Source: Vaginella massiliensis
GTDB taxonomy: Bacteria > Bacteroidota > Bacteroidia > Flavobacteriales > Weeksellaceae
Assembly (NCBI RefSeq): GCF_900089075.1
Contig: NZ_LT593746.1
Location: 245,571-309,570, forward strand
Length of the DNA: 64,000 bases
Reading direction: 5' to 3'
In this document: piece after piece, positions 1-8,699 of the stretch
Numbering within the stretch: the first letter of the stretch is position 1
Layout of the letters: each line of letters begins with the position of its first letter
The notes under the pieces: model-generated
The model's input: the letters and a program-made list of their open reading frames with translations, nothing else
Told to the model about the DNA's origin: nothing
Databases searched by the model: none
Program-made: the position numbers and the translations under genes

Positions 1-482
1 TAGGTTCGGAAACGGTTGAGGTCCGAAATTGCACCCAAGGTAACGAATTTCTTTACTCGAGGATCTTCTATACCTTTGAGTATGGTAATTCCGCCGCCAC
101 GCGAATGCCCCATAAGAAAGAGCTGATTCGGGTCAATTTCATCCGACGGAATCAATTCGCCTGCCATCGCTTTACTGATGATGATGTCCAAATCGTCTAA
201 TTCTGTGGTGTAATTGTTCTCACCAAAGGTATCTAAATCTCCAAAATTCATCGGGTCGTCTAAGGTTGTACCGTTGTAAGAGAAATTGAATTTGATGAAA
301 GCAAAATCATGCTCGCCCCAAAACTTCGCCATCAGATCGAAACATCCATGATCTTTGAATCCCTTGAAACCGTGACAGAAAATCAGAATTGGTTTCTTGA
401 TTCCATTTGCTTTGTAGCACACATCGTACAATGCTTGTCTTGCTCTACTTCCTTGGTAAATATTATTTTTCTTAAAAATCAT
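1..482 (-). CDS. alpha/beta hydrolase, partial (C-terminus beyond window)
   Basis: An alpha/beta-hydrolase fold protein of unknown substrate; 160 residues are visible from the ATG at 482. A beta-strand followed by HGF (about residues 33-39, the oxyanion-hole region) and the nucleophile elbow GHSRGG (Ser127) are clear. The remaining catalytic Asp and His would lie beyond position 1. No stop codon separates this gene from the upstream endonuclease III gene, which is in the same frame, so as written the two form one polypeptide. The ATG at 482 is a plausible own start, because a run of five instead of six A would create an ATGA stop/start overlap here. The GHSRGG elbow and the residues around it resemble dienelactone-hydrolase or acyl-peptidase-like hydrolases, but the family cannot be fixed from the part seen. 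Confidence 0.8.
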   Translation of the reverse strand, partial: MIFKKNNIYQGSRARQALYDVCYKANGIKKPILIFCHGFKGFKDHGCFDLMAKFWGEHDFAFIKFNFSYNGTTLDDPMNFGDLDTFGENNYTTELDDLDIIISKAMAGELIPSDEIDPNQLFLMGHSRGGGITILKGIEDPRVKKFVTLGAISDLNRFRT

Positions 483-1106
483 TTTTTCGAAAATTCTTCT
501 GGTTATATAATCTTTTTCTATCGACCAACCTCGCGCTGGCGAATATTCTCTTCCGTACATGATGATTTGGATGTGCAACTTGTTCCAATGCGATTTCGGA
601 AAGATTGACTTTGCATCGCGTTCAGTTTCTGCTACATTTTTGCCTTTGGTCAATTTCCACAACTTCATCAAACGGTGAATATGGGTATCGACCGGAAAGG
701 CTGGCTCACCAAACCATTGCGCCATCACCACCGAGGCCGTTTTGTGCCCAACTCCAGGTAATTGCTCGAGTTCTTCGAATGTAGAGGGCACTTCGCCATC
801 GTATTTTTCTACCAAAATTTCGGACAATTGCTTGATGTGTTTTGCCTTGTTGTTCGACAAACCAATCTGCCTGATGTAGTGTTTGATTTCTTCTACCTCT
901 AATTTTGCCATCGCCTTGGCATTTGCTGCTCGAGCAAAGAGTTCGGGAGTCACTTCGTTTACCTTTTTGTCGGTTGTCTGAGCCGAAAGCAAAACCGCAA
1001 TAAGCAAGGTAAAAGCATCTTGATGATCCAACGGAATGGGAGGATTGGGGTATAACCTTTCCAACTCGTTGATGATGAATTGTATGCGTTGTTTTTTGAG
1101 CATCAT
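483..1106 (-). CDS. nth: endonuclease III (Nth), without Fe-S cysteines, in frame with downstream hydrolase
   Basis: DNA glycosylase/AP lyase of base-excision repair that removes oxidised pyrimidines. Translating the minus strand from the ATG at 1106 gives 208 residues up to the hydrolase ATG. The helix-hairpin-helix LPGVGHKTA holds the catalytic Lys122, and VDTHI holds the catalytic Asp140. The length fits the family (about 210 residues). The C-terminal region that carries the CX6CX2CX5C [4Fe-4S] loop in Escherichia coli Nth reads YGREYSPARGW and has no cysteine, so the cluster is absent. There is no stop codon: the frame continues into the alpha/beta hydrolase. The junction is a six-base A run (T6 at 482-487 on the plus strand); five A would give a TGA stop overlapping the next ATG. 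A second ATG at 1103 is an alternative start. Confidence 0.9.
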
Positions 1107-1320
1107 AGTGTAAACTATTCTCTGCCAAATGTAAGAAAGACAATCGGCAAAAACGAAGAAATGCGTAGGTTTTAAAAATTTTTTAAGTTTCGTTTGTAAC
1201 GAAAATCAATACTTTAGACTAACTAATTAGAACGAAAGTCATTCGCTTGAAAAAGCAAGAAGCTATATTTTTATAGCGAATCAACCAGCACATATGATAA
1301 GGGTATGAAGGTTTATTTTA

Positions 1321-1346
1321 TTACTTTTTTCTTGATAAAAAAGTAA
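1321..1346. repeat. perfect inverted repeat TTACTTTTTT / AAAAAAGTAA
   Basis: Two 10-base arms, TTACTTTTTT and AAAAAAGTAA, are separated by cttgat. It could form a stable AT-rich stem-loop or be the edge of an intergenic repeat. It is not followed by a classic terminator for either neighbour: the nth gene starts upstream and the methyltransferase ends about 370 bases away. Confidence 0.5.
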
Positions 1347-1571
1347 CCAAAAAATTAAGGCTGTAAATCGTTTTGGCTAAAAATCCTTTTCACTTCGGGA
1401 ATGAATTAAATCACTCCCCTACGGTCGGTAATTCATTCTATTACTCCATGAAAATGATTTTCTTAACGCCAGCGATTTAGATGCCGGAGTCTCTTTGCGA
1501 AGTTCGAGGGATGAGGCGGCTGAGGTTTTCGAAGTCCCGAAGCCTAGAAGTCTATAAGTCATTTCCTAAAA

Positions 1572-1616
1572 GGTCACTTCGAGAGCCTCAGGGAACGATT
1601 TGAGGGATCAGTGACC
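1572..1616. repeat. stem-loop with GGTCACT / AGTGACC arms
   Basis: Arms at 1572-1578 and 1610-1616 are perfect complements, and an inner CCTCA/TGAGG pairing extends the fold. It lies about 95 bases downstream of the methyltransferase stop and may act as its terminator or be a dispersed palindromic element. Confidence 0.4.
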
Positions 1617-1711
1617 AGGATTTGATGCTTCATTCAGCTACCTCAATTCGGACGTTGAGTAAAACCGAAACATCATTTTTGCATTCAACAGGCTAGCAGA
1701 TTAAGTTTATT

Positions 1712-2485
1712 TCAGGTAAATGGCTTACGCACGACGGGGAGTATTTCGCCTTTTTCTAAACAATAGCGTATGACTTCTTCGGCTTTTATTTGCTTGGTGT
1801 AGTCTACTTTATCGACTACGAATCCGGCATTTTCTAACCGCTGATAATAATCTAATCCGTAGACTCTTACATGGTCGTATTGCCCAAATTTTTCTTTTCG
1901 TTCTTCTTTGGATGTGATGGTCGGATCTTCGTAGGTTTCGGGTAGTTGATAACTAATCGGCACCTGAAAAATGCCCCAACCGCTTGGTTTCATCACCCGA
2001 AACAACTCGCGCATGGCTTGATGATCGTCTGGAATATGCTCTAATACATGGTTGCAAAAAATAACATCGAAAGTATCGTCACCAAAAGGCAAATCGCAAA
2101 TATCGGCTTTTACATCGGCTAAGGGTGATTCTAAATCCGAAGTAATGTATTCGAGATTTCGCATTCTTCGAAACATTTTATAAAATGCCTGTTCGGGTGC
2201 GATATGCAAGACCTTGAGTTTGGCAGTTTGAAAATTGGTTTCGTTGATCAAATACAACCACATCAACCGATGGCGTTCTAAAGAAAAAGTTGCTGGCGCC
2301 AATACATTATCTCTTTGTTTTCCGTAGCCATAGGGTAACATCTTGTAATAGCCCTGCCCGTCTATGGGGTCGTAATAGCGGTTACCTTTAAGAAACCAAA
2401 CCAATATTGGACGCACAACATAACTCAGTCGGATAAGTATCGGACGAGGAATGCTGTTGATCAATTGTTTGAAAAGTTTTTTCAT
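1712..2485 (-). CDS. class I SAM-dependent methyltransferase
   Basis: A 257-residue putative methyltransferase, probably cytoplasmic. After a basic, hydrophobic N-terminal segment of about 45 residues comes a Methyltransf_11-type core: VLHIAPEQ (motif I region), an acidic SDLES around residue 115, ICDLPFGDDTFDVIFCNHVLEHIPD (written here only as family landmarks, residues about 128-151) and the post-motif MRELFRVMKPSGWGIFQVP. The motif I glycines are replaced by HIAPE, as in a subgroup common in Bacteroidota. The substrate is unknown. It sits 8 bases downstream of map on the same strand and is probably co-transcribed with it. Confidence 0.8.
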   Translation of the reverse strand: MKKLFKQLINSIPRPILIRLSYVVRPILVWFLKGNRYYDPIDGQGYYKMLPYGYGKQRDNVLAPATFSLERHRLMWLYLINETNFQTAKLKVLHIAPEQAFYKMFRRMRNLEYITSDLESPLADVKADICDLPFGDDTFDVIFCNHVLEHIPDDHQAMRELFRVMKPSGWGIFQVPISYQLPETYEDPTITSKEERKEKFGQYDHVRVYGLDYYQRLENAGFVVDKVDYTKQIKAEEVIRYCLEKGEILPVVRKPFT

Positions 2486-2493
2486 TCCTATGC

Positions 2494-3303
2494 TTAGGAT
2501 TTAAATAGATAGGGTTTTTCTTCGTCGCTCTCGATTCCCAATGCGTCGTAGATGTATTGAAAAGTTGACAACAATTTTGGTTGTCCGTTTACGATGCACA
2601 CATCGTGCTCGAAATGCGCCGAATATTGGTTGTCTCGCGTAGTGACAGTCCAACCGTCTTTATGAAATTTTACCTTTTCGGTTCCCATGTTCACCATGGG
2701 CTCTATAGCAAGCGCAATTCCGTCTTCTAATCGTTTTCCTGTTCCTCTTCTTCCGTAGTTGGGCACTTGCGGATCTTCGTGCATGGTTCTACCCAAACCA
2801 TGTCCGACCAATTCTCTCACAATTCCGTAACCATATTGCTCGCAGTGTTGTTGTATTGCGTGACTTATATCGCCTATGCGGTTGCCTTTACGCATTTGTT
2901 CTATGCCTTTGTACAACGATTCTTTGGTTACGCGTAGCAATTGTTCTGTCTTTTGGTCGATGTTGCCCACCGCAAAGGTATAGGCGTGGTCGCCATAAAA
3001 CTCGTTCATGTACACGCCACAATCTACCGATACGATATCGCCGTCTTCTAATGGCACATCGTTTGGTATGCCATGCACCACCTGCTCGTTGGGTGAGATG
3101 CAAAGGTTTTTGGGAAAGTCATACATCCCGAGAAAGGCTGGATAGCCGCCATGGTCGCGGATAAACTCTCCGCCCAATTTATCGAGGTGATTGGTTGTAA
3201 CGCCTGGTTTTATTTCTTTTGCCAACATGCCCAAGGTTTTAGAAACCAATTGAGCACTGAGGTACATGAGTTCTAATTCTTCTTGAGTTTTTAAAATGAT
3301 CAT
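2494..3303 (-). CDS. map: type I methionine aminopeptidase
   Basis: Removes the N-terminal methionine of new proteins in the cytoplasm. The 269 residues contain the five metal ligands in order: Asp in VDCGVY, Asp in YGDHAYTF, His in GHGLGRTMHEDP, Glu in AIEPMV and Glu in HFEHDV. The substrate-binding His in VVHGIPND is also present. The length is normal for type Ia, and there is no N-terminal zinc-finger extension. Its ATG overlaps the stop of the upstream HAD gene by four bases (ATGA at 3300-3303), so the two are translationally coupled. Confidence 0.95.
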   Translation of the reverse strand: MIILKTQEELELMYLSAQLVSKTLGMLAKEIKPGVTTNHLDKLGGEFIRDHGGYPAFLGMYDFPKNLCISPNEQVVHGIPNDVPLEDGDIVSVDCGVYMNEFYGDHAYTFAVGNIDQKTEQLLRVTKESLYKGIEQMRKGNRIGDISHAIQQHCEQYGYGIVRELVGHGLGRTMHEDPQVPNYGRRGTGKRLEDGIALAIEPMVNMGTEKVKFHKDGWTVTTRDNQYSAHFEHDVCIVNGQPKLLSTFQYIYDALGIESDEEKPYLFKS

Positions 3304-3716
3304 AATCTAAAAAATCCTCTTTTTTTCTTTTTGGGTTTTTCTACCCCATTATGCAGATTGAATTCTATTTTTTTGGTAATAATCTGATAGACTTCGCCCC
3401 AACCAGGAAAACCGCCCAAATTTCGATCGTCTATGAAAAGGTCTGCGTTGATTTTTCTGCTTTGCGTTTCCAAATCGAACACCTCGCCTTCGAAGCTAGA
3501 ATTTATGGCGTAAAATTCGATACCGTTTTCTTTACAGAATTGTACCGCTTCGTCCAATCTTTCTCCCCAACGATAGGTCCAAAGAACCAATCGATGCCCA
3601 TCGTTTTGTAATTTTTTCAAAGTTTCGAACGCAAACAATTTTGGCTTTCCTATGCCAGGATATTTATCGTCTACAATGGTTCCGTCGAAATCTACTGCGA
3701 TTATTTTTGAATTCAT
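3300..3716 (-). CDS. BT0820-type HAD family hydrolase
   Basis: A 138-residue single-domain HAD-superfamily protein resembling the BT_0820 group of Bacteroidota. The nucleophile motif is VDFDGTIVDD at residues 8-17, motif II is LVLWTYRWGERL (around residues 43-54), and the acidic motif is FIDDRNLGGFPGWGEVY near residue 95-111. It lacks a cap domain, as does the BT0820 group. The substrate is unknown. It is placed first in an apparent three-gene unit with map and a methyltransferase. Confidence 0.8.
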   Translation of the reverse strand: MNSKIIAVDFDGTIVDDKYPGIGKPKLFAFETLKKLQNDGHRLVLWTYRWGERLDEAVQFCKENGIEFYAINSSFEGEVFDLETQSRKINADLFIDDRNLGGFPGWGEVYQIITKKIEFNLHNGVEKPKKKKRGFFRL

Positions 3717-3761
3717 ACTGTGTTTTGTGTTGTTTATGGTTTAGTTTTGGTTTTTAATTTT

Positions 3762-5291
3762 TCAAGTTACAATAATATTTCCAGTCATCTCGCTCGGAAT
3801 TGAAATATTCATCACATGTAAAATAGAAGGTGCGATATCTCCCAATTTGCCATGCGATACGTGCCAATGTTTGTGACGATCGACCACTATTAAAGGCACC
3901 TGATTGGTAGAATGTTGCGTGTTGGGTGAACCGTCTGGGTTTTTCATGTAGTCTGAATTGCCATGATCGGCCAAAATGAATAAGGTATAATCGTGCTCCA
4001 ACGCCGTTTGTACAATTCGCCCAACGCATTCATCCACAACTTCTGCAGCCTTTACAGCAGCTTCGAACACGCCGGTATGCCCGACCATATCGGTATTTGC
4101 AAAATTCATACAAATAAAATCTGCCGATTCTTGTTCTATTTCGGGGATGATTTCATTGGTGAGGTCATAAGCCGACATTTCGGGTTTCAGATCATAGGTT
4201 GCAACGTCACGAGGCGAAGGCTTTAATATTCTTTTTTCGCCTTGGAATTCTACTTCTCTTCCTCCAGAAAAGAAAAAGGTAACGTGCGGATATTTTTCGG
4301 TCTCGGCAATTCGTATTTGTTTTTTACCATTCGACTCGAGCACTTCGCCCAAGGTATTGGAAATCATCCCATCGTCGAAAATGATTTTCACTCCTTCGAA
4401 TGTCTTGTCGTATTCGGTCATGGTAATATAATTCAAATTCAATTTAAACATCTGAAATTCAGGAAAATCACGCTGCGTCAACACTTCTGTAATCTCCCGA
4501 CCACGATCTGTTCTGAAATTGAAACAAATCACCACATCGTCGTTTTCGATAATAGCAATCGGATTGCCCCCTTCATCGGTATGGATTATAGGTTTCAAAA
4601 ACTCATCGGTTATTTGGGCATCATAAGCATTTTGTATTGCCGCCGTAACGTTCTGAGTTCGTTCGCCCAAACCGTGAACCATGGCATCGTACGCCAATTT
4701 TACCCGCTCCCAACGCTGGTCACGATCCATCGCATAATAGCGTCCTGTAACACTTGCCAACTCGCCAATTGTTTGTTGCATATGCTCTTGCAGCGCCGTA
4801 ATAAAGCCGATTCCTGAGGTAGGATCACAATCACGACCATCTGTGAAAGCATGCACAAAAACATTTTGTTGCAAACCAAATTCATGAGCAGCACTGAGCA
4901 AACCTTTGAGATGATTGATATGCGAATGCACTCCGCCATCGGAAACTAATCCGATAAAATGTACTTTTTTTGAATGATCTAGAGCATATTGAAAGGCTTG
5001 TTTTAGAACGGGTTCTTGTAGAAGGGTATGCTGTTCTACCGCCATATTGATGCGTACCAAATTTTGAAAAACGACACGCCCTGCGCCCAAATTCATGTGT
5101 CCTACTTCTGAATTTCCCATCTGCCCTTCTGGCAAGCCAACGGCTAATCCGAAGGTGTCGAGCGTATTGTTGGGGTATTGGCTTATCAAACGGTCAATAT
5201 TGGGTGTTTTAGCCTTTTCGATGGCCGAAACTTCTGGGTCTGGATAGATCCCCCAACCGTCTAAAATCAATAATATAGCTTTGTTTGTCAT
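3762..5291 (-). CDS. gpmI: 2,3-bisphosphoglycerate-independent phosphoglycerate mutase
   Basis: Interconverts 3- and 2-phosphoglycerate in glycolysis and gluconeogenesis using manganese ions. The 509 residues match the family length. The N-terminal LILDGWG carries the first metal Asp, GNSEVGHMNLGAGR carries the phosphorylated Ser61, and near residue 440 ILADHGNSDYM carries the second metal site; NTQHSTNQVPLIVV follows. The conserved TDGRDCDPTSG and SVTGRYYAMDRDQRW segments form the substrate-binding domain. It lies downstream of recQ, separated from it by a strong hairpin, so it probably has its own transcript. Confidence 0.96.
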   Translation of the reverse strand: MTNKAILLILDGWGIYPDPEVSAIEKAKTPNIDRLISQYPNNTLDTFGLAVGLPEGQMGNSEVGHMNLGAGRVVFQNLVRINMAVEQHTLLQEPVLKQAFQYALDHSKKVHFIGLVSDGGVHSHINHLKGLLSAAHEFGLQQNVFVHAFTDGRDCDPTSGIGFITALQEHMQQTIGELASVTGRYYAMDRDQRWERVKLAYDAMVHGLGERTQNVTAAIQNAYDAQITDEFLKPIIHTDEGGNPIAIIENDDVVICFNFRTDRGREITEVLTQRDFPEFQMFKLNLNYITMTEYDKTFEGVKIIFDDGMISNTLGEVLESNGKKQIRIAETEKYPHVTFFFSGGREVEFQGEKRILKPSPRDVATYDLKPEMSAYDLTNEIIPEIEQESADFICMNFANTDMVGHTGVFEAAVKAAEVVDECVGRIVQTALEHDYTLFILADHGNSDYMKNPDGSPNTQHSTNQVPLIVVDRHKHWHVSHGKLGDIAPSILHVMNISIPSEMTGNIIVT

Positions 5292-5311
5292 TCGATTTGA
5301 AAGAATATTGT

Positions 5312-5348
5312 TTAAAAAGAAAATCCAAAGTTAAGAAACTTTGGATTT
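5312..5348 (-). terminator. rho-independent terminator after recQ
   Basis: A perfect 12-base-pair hairpin: AAATCCAAAGTT at 5321-5332 pairs with AACTTTGGATTT at 5337-5348. It is followed on the minus strand by a T-rich run. It lies between the recQ stop and the gpmI start. Confidence 0.8.
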
Positions 5349-5367
5349 ATTTTGGTTTTTCTGTTGT

Positions 5368-7563
5368 CTAATTTGCAACTTCACTGATGAATTTGATTCG
5401 CATCAATCGCAATTCTTCTTCCTCATAATCCTCACCAAATTCTTTGAGTAAAACCGCCATTGAATCGCTGTCGGACTCCATCAAGAAGTCGTAAATCTCT
5501 TCTTGCTGATCTTCATCCAACACCTCATCTATATAGTAATTGATATTCAACTTTGTACCTTGATACACAATGCTTTCCATTTCAGAAAGCAAATCCTCCA
5601 TACTCAAATTCTTGGCAACAGCCACATCGTTCAGGTCCATTTTGCGGTCGGTAGATTGGATGATGTAGACTTTGTGACTGGCTTTGTCGGCAACTTGCTT
5701 GATGACCATGTCATCTGGACGAGTAATGTTGTTTTCTTCGACATATCGGGCGATGAGTTCAACAAAATCTTTCCCGAATTTTTTAGCTTTTCCTTCGCCA
5801 ACGCCAAATACATTTTGCAATTCTGCCAAGGTGGTTGGGTATTGCATCGTCATATCGTTGAGGCTGGCTTCTTGGAATACTGCAAACGGTGGTAATTGGT
5901 GTTTTTTGGCAATTTTCTTGCGTAAATCATCCAACAATTTAAAGAGTTTATCGTCGAAAACTGCTGGTGCTGCCACCGGATCTTCGTTCTTTTTGCCTTC
6001 GTCTAACAATTTTTTATAATCTACATCTTCTGCAATTTCGAATTTTACTGGATTTTGTAAAAACCGTTCGCCTTTTTCGGTCAGTTTAATGACTCCATAA
6101 GTTTCGATGTCTTTGCTTAGATAATCGTTCACGATCAATTGACGAAGGATGGATTTCCAGTAATAATCTTTCTGACTTTTACCGATGCCGAAGAATGGTT
6201 TGTTTTGCAGATCGAACGACTTGGTGATTGAACTTTCTTTACCTTCTAAAACGTTGATCAAATCATTTATTTTCAACTTTTGGTTGGTCAGTTTTACAAT
6301 TTCTATGGCTTGCTTTGCATCATTTGTCACGTCGATCATCTCTTTTGGATTGCGTCGATTGTCGTCCATATCTGCTCCTGCACCATGATTTTCATCGAAC
6401 TCTTCTCCAAAATAATGCAACAAAAATTTACGTCTCGACATCGAGGTTTCGGCATAGGCGGCAACTTCGTTAAGTAATTGCAAACCTACTTCTCGCTCTG
6501 CGACAGGTTTGCTTGCCAAAAATTTTTCTAGCTTTTCGATGTCTTTGTAATCGTAAAAAGCTATGCATTCGCCCTCGCCTCCATCGCGACCTGCACGTCC
6601 AGTTTCTTGGTAATAGCTTTCTAAAGATTTCGGGATGTCGTAATGGATTACAAAACGCACATCGGGCTTGTCGATTCCCATTCCGAAAGCGATGGTCGCC
6701 ACCACTACATCTACCTCTTCCATGAGAAACATGTCTTGATGTTTGCTTCGGGTTTTGGCATCTAAGCCTGCGTGGTAAGGAATTGCTTTTATACCATTTA
6801 CTTGTAACAATTGCGTCAATTCTTCTACCTTTTTACGACTCAAACAGTAGATTACACCCGATTTACCAGCATGCTGACGAATGTATTTTACAATTTGTTT
6901 GTCTTGATTGACTTTTGGTCGTACTTCGTAATACAAATTTGGTCGATTGAACGAGTCTTTGAAAACCTTTGCGTTTTGCATGCCCAAAGTTTTCTGTATA
7001 TCTTCTTGTACTTTTGGCGTTGCTGTTGCCGTAAGTGCAATAATGGGTGCGCTGCCTATTTTTTGAATGATATTTTTCAGGTTTCTATATTCTGGACGGA
7101 AGTCATGCCCCCATTCCGAAATACAGTGTGCTTCGTCTATCGCAAAGAAAGAGATGGAAACCGATTTGAAAAAATCGATGTATTCTTCTTTGGTCAAAGA
7201 TTCTGGCGCTACATACAGCATTTTGGTTGTCCCTGCTTTTATATCGTCCATCACCTTTTTGGTTTCAGACTTGTTGAGAGAAGAATTCAGCACATGCGCA
7301 ACTTCGTTATTCGACAATCCTCTAATCGCATCTACTTGATTTTTCATCAGGGCGATAAGCGGCGATACAATGATGGCTACACCCTCAGACATCAGTGCCG
7401 GCAATTGATAACACAGCGATTTACCACCACCTGTTGGCATCAGTACAAAAACATCTTCACCATTCATTAAGGTTTGAATGATTTCATCTTGTTGACCTTT
7501 GAATTGGTCATAACCAAAAAATTTTTTGAGACTGGAAGTTAAATCCCTCATTTGAGTTTCCAT
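5368..7563 (-). CDS. recQ: ATP-dependent DNA helicase RecQ, without zinc cysteines
   Basis: A 3'-5' superfamily 2 helicase in recombination and fork repair. The 731 residues show Walker A MPTGGGKSLCYQLP (residues about 42-55), the DEAH box AIDEAHCISEWGHDFRPEY, motif VI YQETGRAGRDG, a winged-helix RQC region (about 410-520) and an HRDC domain (about 560-640: LPPFAVFQE, GVGEGKAKKFG). A C-terminal helical extension follows. The zinc-binding segment after SRRKFLLHYFGEEFD continues as ENHGAGADMDD and has none of the four cysteines found in Escherichia coli RecQ. This long, cysteine-free form looks like a Flavobacteriia variant; that statement is from family memory, not a search. Confidence 0.93.
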   Translation of the reverse strand: METQMRDLTSSLKKFFGYDQFKGQQDEIIQTLMNGEDVFVLMPTGGGKSLCYQLPALMSEGVAIIVSPLIALMKNQVDAIRGLSNNEVAHVLNSSLNKSETKKVMDDIKAGTTKMLYVAPESLTKEEYIDFFKSVSISFFAIDEAHCISEWGHDFRPEYRNLKNIIQKIGSAPIIALTATATPKVQEDIQKTLGMQNAKVFKDSFNRPNLYYEVRPKVNQDKQIVKYIRQHAGKSGVIYCLSRKKVEELTQLLQVNGIKAIPYHAGLDAKTRSKHQDMFLMEEVDVVVATIAFGMGIDKPDVRFVIHYDIPKSLESYYQETGRAGRDGGEGECIAFYDYKDIEKLEKFLASKPVAEREVGLQLLNEVAAYAETSMSRRKFLLHYFGEEFDENHGAGADMDDNRRNPKEMIDVTNDAKQAIEIVKLTNQKLKINDLINVLEGKESSITKSFDLQNKPFFGIGKSQKDYYWKSILRQLIVNDYLSKDIETYGVIKLTEKGERFLQNPVKFEIAEDVDYKKLLDEGKKNEDPVAAPAVFDDKLFKLLDDLRKKIAKKHQLPPFAVFQEASLNDMTMQYPTTLAELQNVFGVGEGKAKKFGKDFVELIARYVEENNITRPDDMVIKQVADKASHKVYIIQSTDRKMDLNDVAVAKNLSMEDLLSEMESIVYQGTKLNINYYIDEVLDEDQQEEIYDFLMESDSDSMAVLLKEFGEDYEEEELRLMRIKFISEVAN

Positions 7564-7628
7564 TATAATAAGTTAATGCAAATTTCGTTTCCTTATCTTT
7601 TTAAAAATAAAAAATAAATTTTAAACCG

Positions 7629-7636
7629 TATATTTG
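7629..7636 (+). promoter_or_regulatory. putative -7 element TATATTTG for kdsD
   Basis: TATATTTG fits the Bacteroidota -7 consensus TAnnTTTG and lies in the divergent recQ/kdsD spacer, about 95 bases before the kdsD start. No clear TTG was seen at the -33 spacing, so support is partial. Confidence 0.35.
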
Positions 7637-7730
7637 GGCGATGAATATTTATTCATTCTACCCATTAAACCGAAACAAGAAAGGAGTATAAAGATACACA
7701 TAATTAAGCTATTTACCATAAACTTTAGTT

Positions 7731-8699
7731 TTGAAAAATAAAAATTTAACATTAGTTGCTCAACAGGTTTTCCGAGAAGAAATTGAGGAACTAAATAGGA
7801 TTGCAGACCGAATAAGTGATTCTTTTGAGAAAGCGGTTGAAACGATTTTTAACACTAAAGGAAAATTGGTCATCTGTGGGATAGGGAAAAGTGCACACAT
7901 CGCACAGAAAATTGTAGCAACGCTGAATTCCACTGGCACTCCTACCCAATTTTTGCACGCGTCGGAGGCGATACATGGAGATTTAGGACTTTTACAATCT
8001 GAAGATGTTGCGCTATGCATCTCGAATAGTGGCAACACCCCCGAAATAAAATACATTGCACCCCTACTGAAGAATCGAGCCTCACAGCTGATTGCCATAA
8101 CCGGGAACACCCAATCTGCACTCGCCAAAACCGCCGATATTGTGTTGGAAGTAGCCGTGGAGAAAGAGTCGGGGCGATTTAACCTTGCCCCCACCTCGAG
8201 CACCACAGCCCAATTGGTAATGGGCGATGCTTTGGCGGTAGCCTTGATGGAAATCCGAGATTTTCAACGCACTGAATACGCTACTTTTCATCCAGGAGGT
8301 GCGTTGGGAAAGCGTTTGCTTTGGAGGGTAGAAAACATTGTAGATCCTACCAAAAAGCCTAGCGTAAAAATAGATTCTAGCATAAAGGACGTCATCAATT
8401 CGATGACATCGGGCAAATTAGGCGTCACAGTAATAGAAGATGAAAATCAGCGCGTTTTGGGCGTGATTACCGATGGCGACTTGCGCCGTATGTTGATGAA
8501 AGAACAAAACCTGGATATGCTTATCGCAAAAGATATTGCAAGTTTGCATCCTAAAATCATCAACAAAAACGAATTGGCGACCAACGCACTCGAACTCATT
8601 AGAAAATACAGCATAGGCCAATTGATTGTGATTGACGACCAAGCAAAATATTATGGTATACTTGATGTACACTCGATTTTAGCGGAAGGAATTGAATGA
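7731..8699 (+). CDS. kdsD: D-arabinose-5-phosphate isomerase (KdsD/KpsF family)
   Basis: Converts ribulose-5-phosphate to arabinose-5-phosphate, the first step to Kdo for lipopolysaccharide. The 322 residues comprise an SIS domain (about 30-180) with GIGKSAHIAQK, ISNSGNTPE and the catalytic-region HPGGALGKRL, followed by two CBS domains (about 205-320). The start is TTG at 7731; no nearby in-frame ATG gives the conserved N-terminus. Its last four bases (ATGA) overlap the tatC start. kdsC, which acts later in the same pathway, is about 10 kb away at 18427. Confidence 0.92.
   Translation: MKNKNLTLVAQQVFREEIEELNRIADRISDSFEKAVETIFNTKGKLVICGIGKSAHIAQKIVATLNSTGTPTQFLHASEAIHGDLGLLQSEDVALCISNSGNTPEIKYIAPLLKNRASQLIAITGNTQSALAKTADIVLEVAVEKESGRFNLAPTSSTTAQLVMGDALAVALMEIRDFQRTEYATFHPGGALGKRLLWRVENIVDPTKKPSVKIDSSIKDVINSMTSGKLGVTVIEDENQRVLGVITDGDLRRMLMKEQNLDMLIAKDIASLHPKIINKNELATNALELIRKYSIGQLIVIDDQAKYYGILDVHSILAEGIE

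Larger units (their letters stand above)
1107..1711. other. non-coding spacer with hairpins, possible repeat remnant
   Basis: About 600 bases between the nth start and the end of the methyltransferase gene. I see no convincing reading frame on either strand. It contains a perfect 10-bp inverted repeat (1321-1346) and an imperfect hairpin with GGTCACT/AGTGACC arms (1572-1616). Composition from about 1370 to 1680 is less AT-rich than ordinary spacers here, which suggests a decayed gene or a dispersed intergenic repeat. Confidence 0.5.

Noticed and set aside
706..1143. A 145-codon open frame on the minus strand starting MSFLHLAENS
   Set aside because: It is in a different frame from nth over the same bases; the nth frame has all conserved motifs, and this one has none.
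4242..4817. A 191-codon plus-strand frame opposite gpmI
   Set aside because: It is the antisense shadow of a well-conserved gene and shows no protein features.
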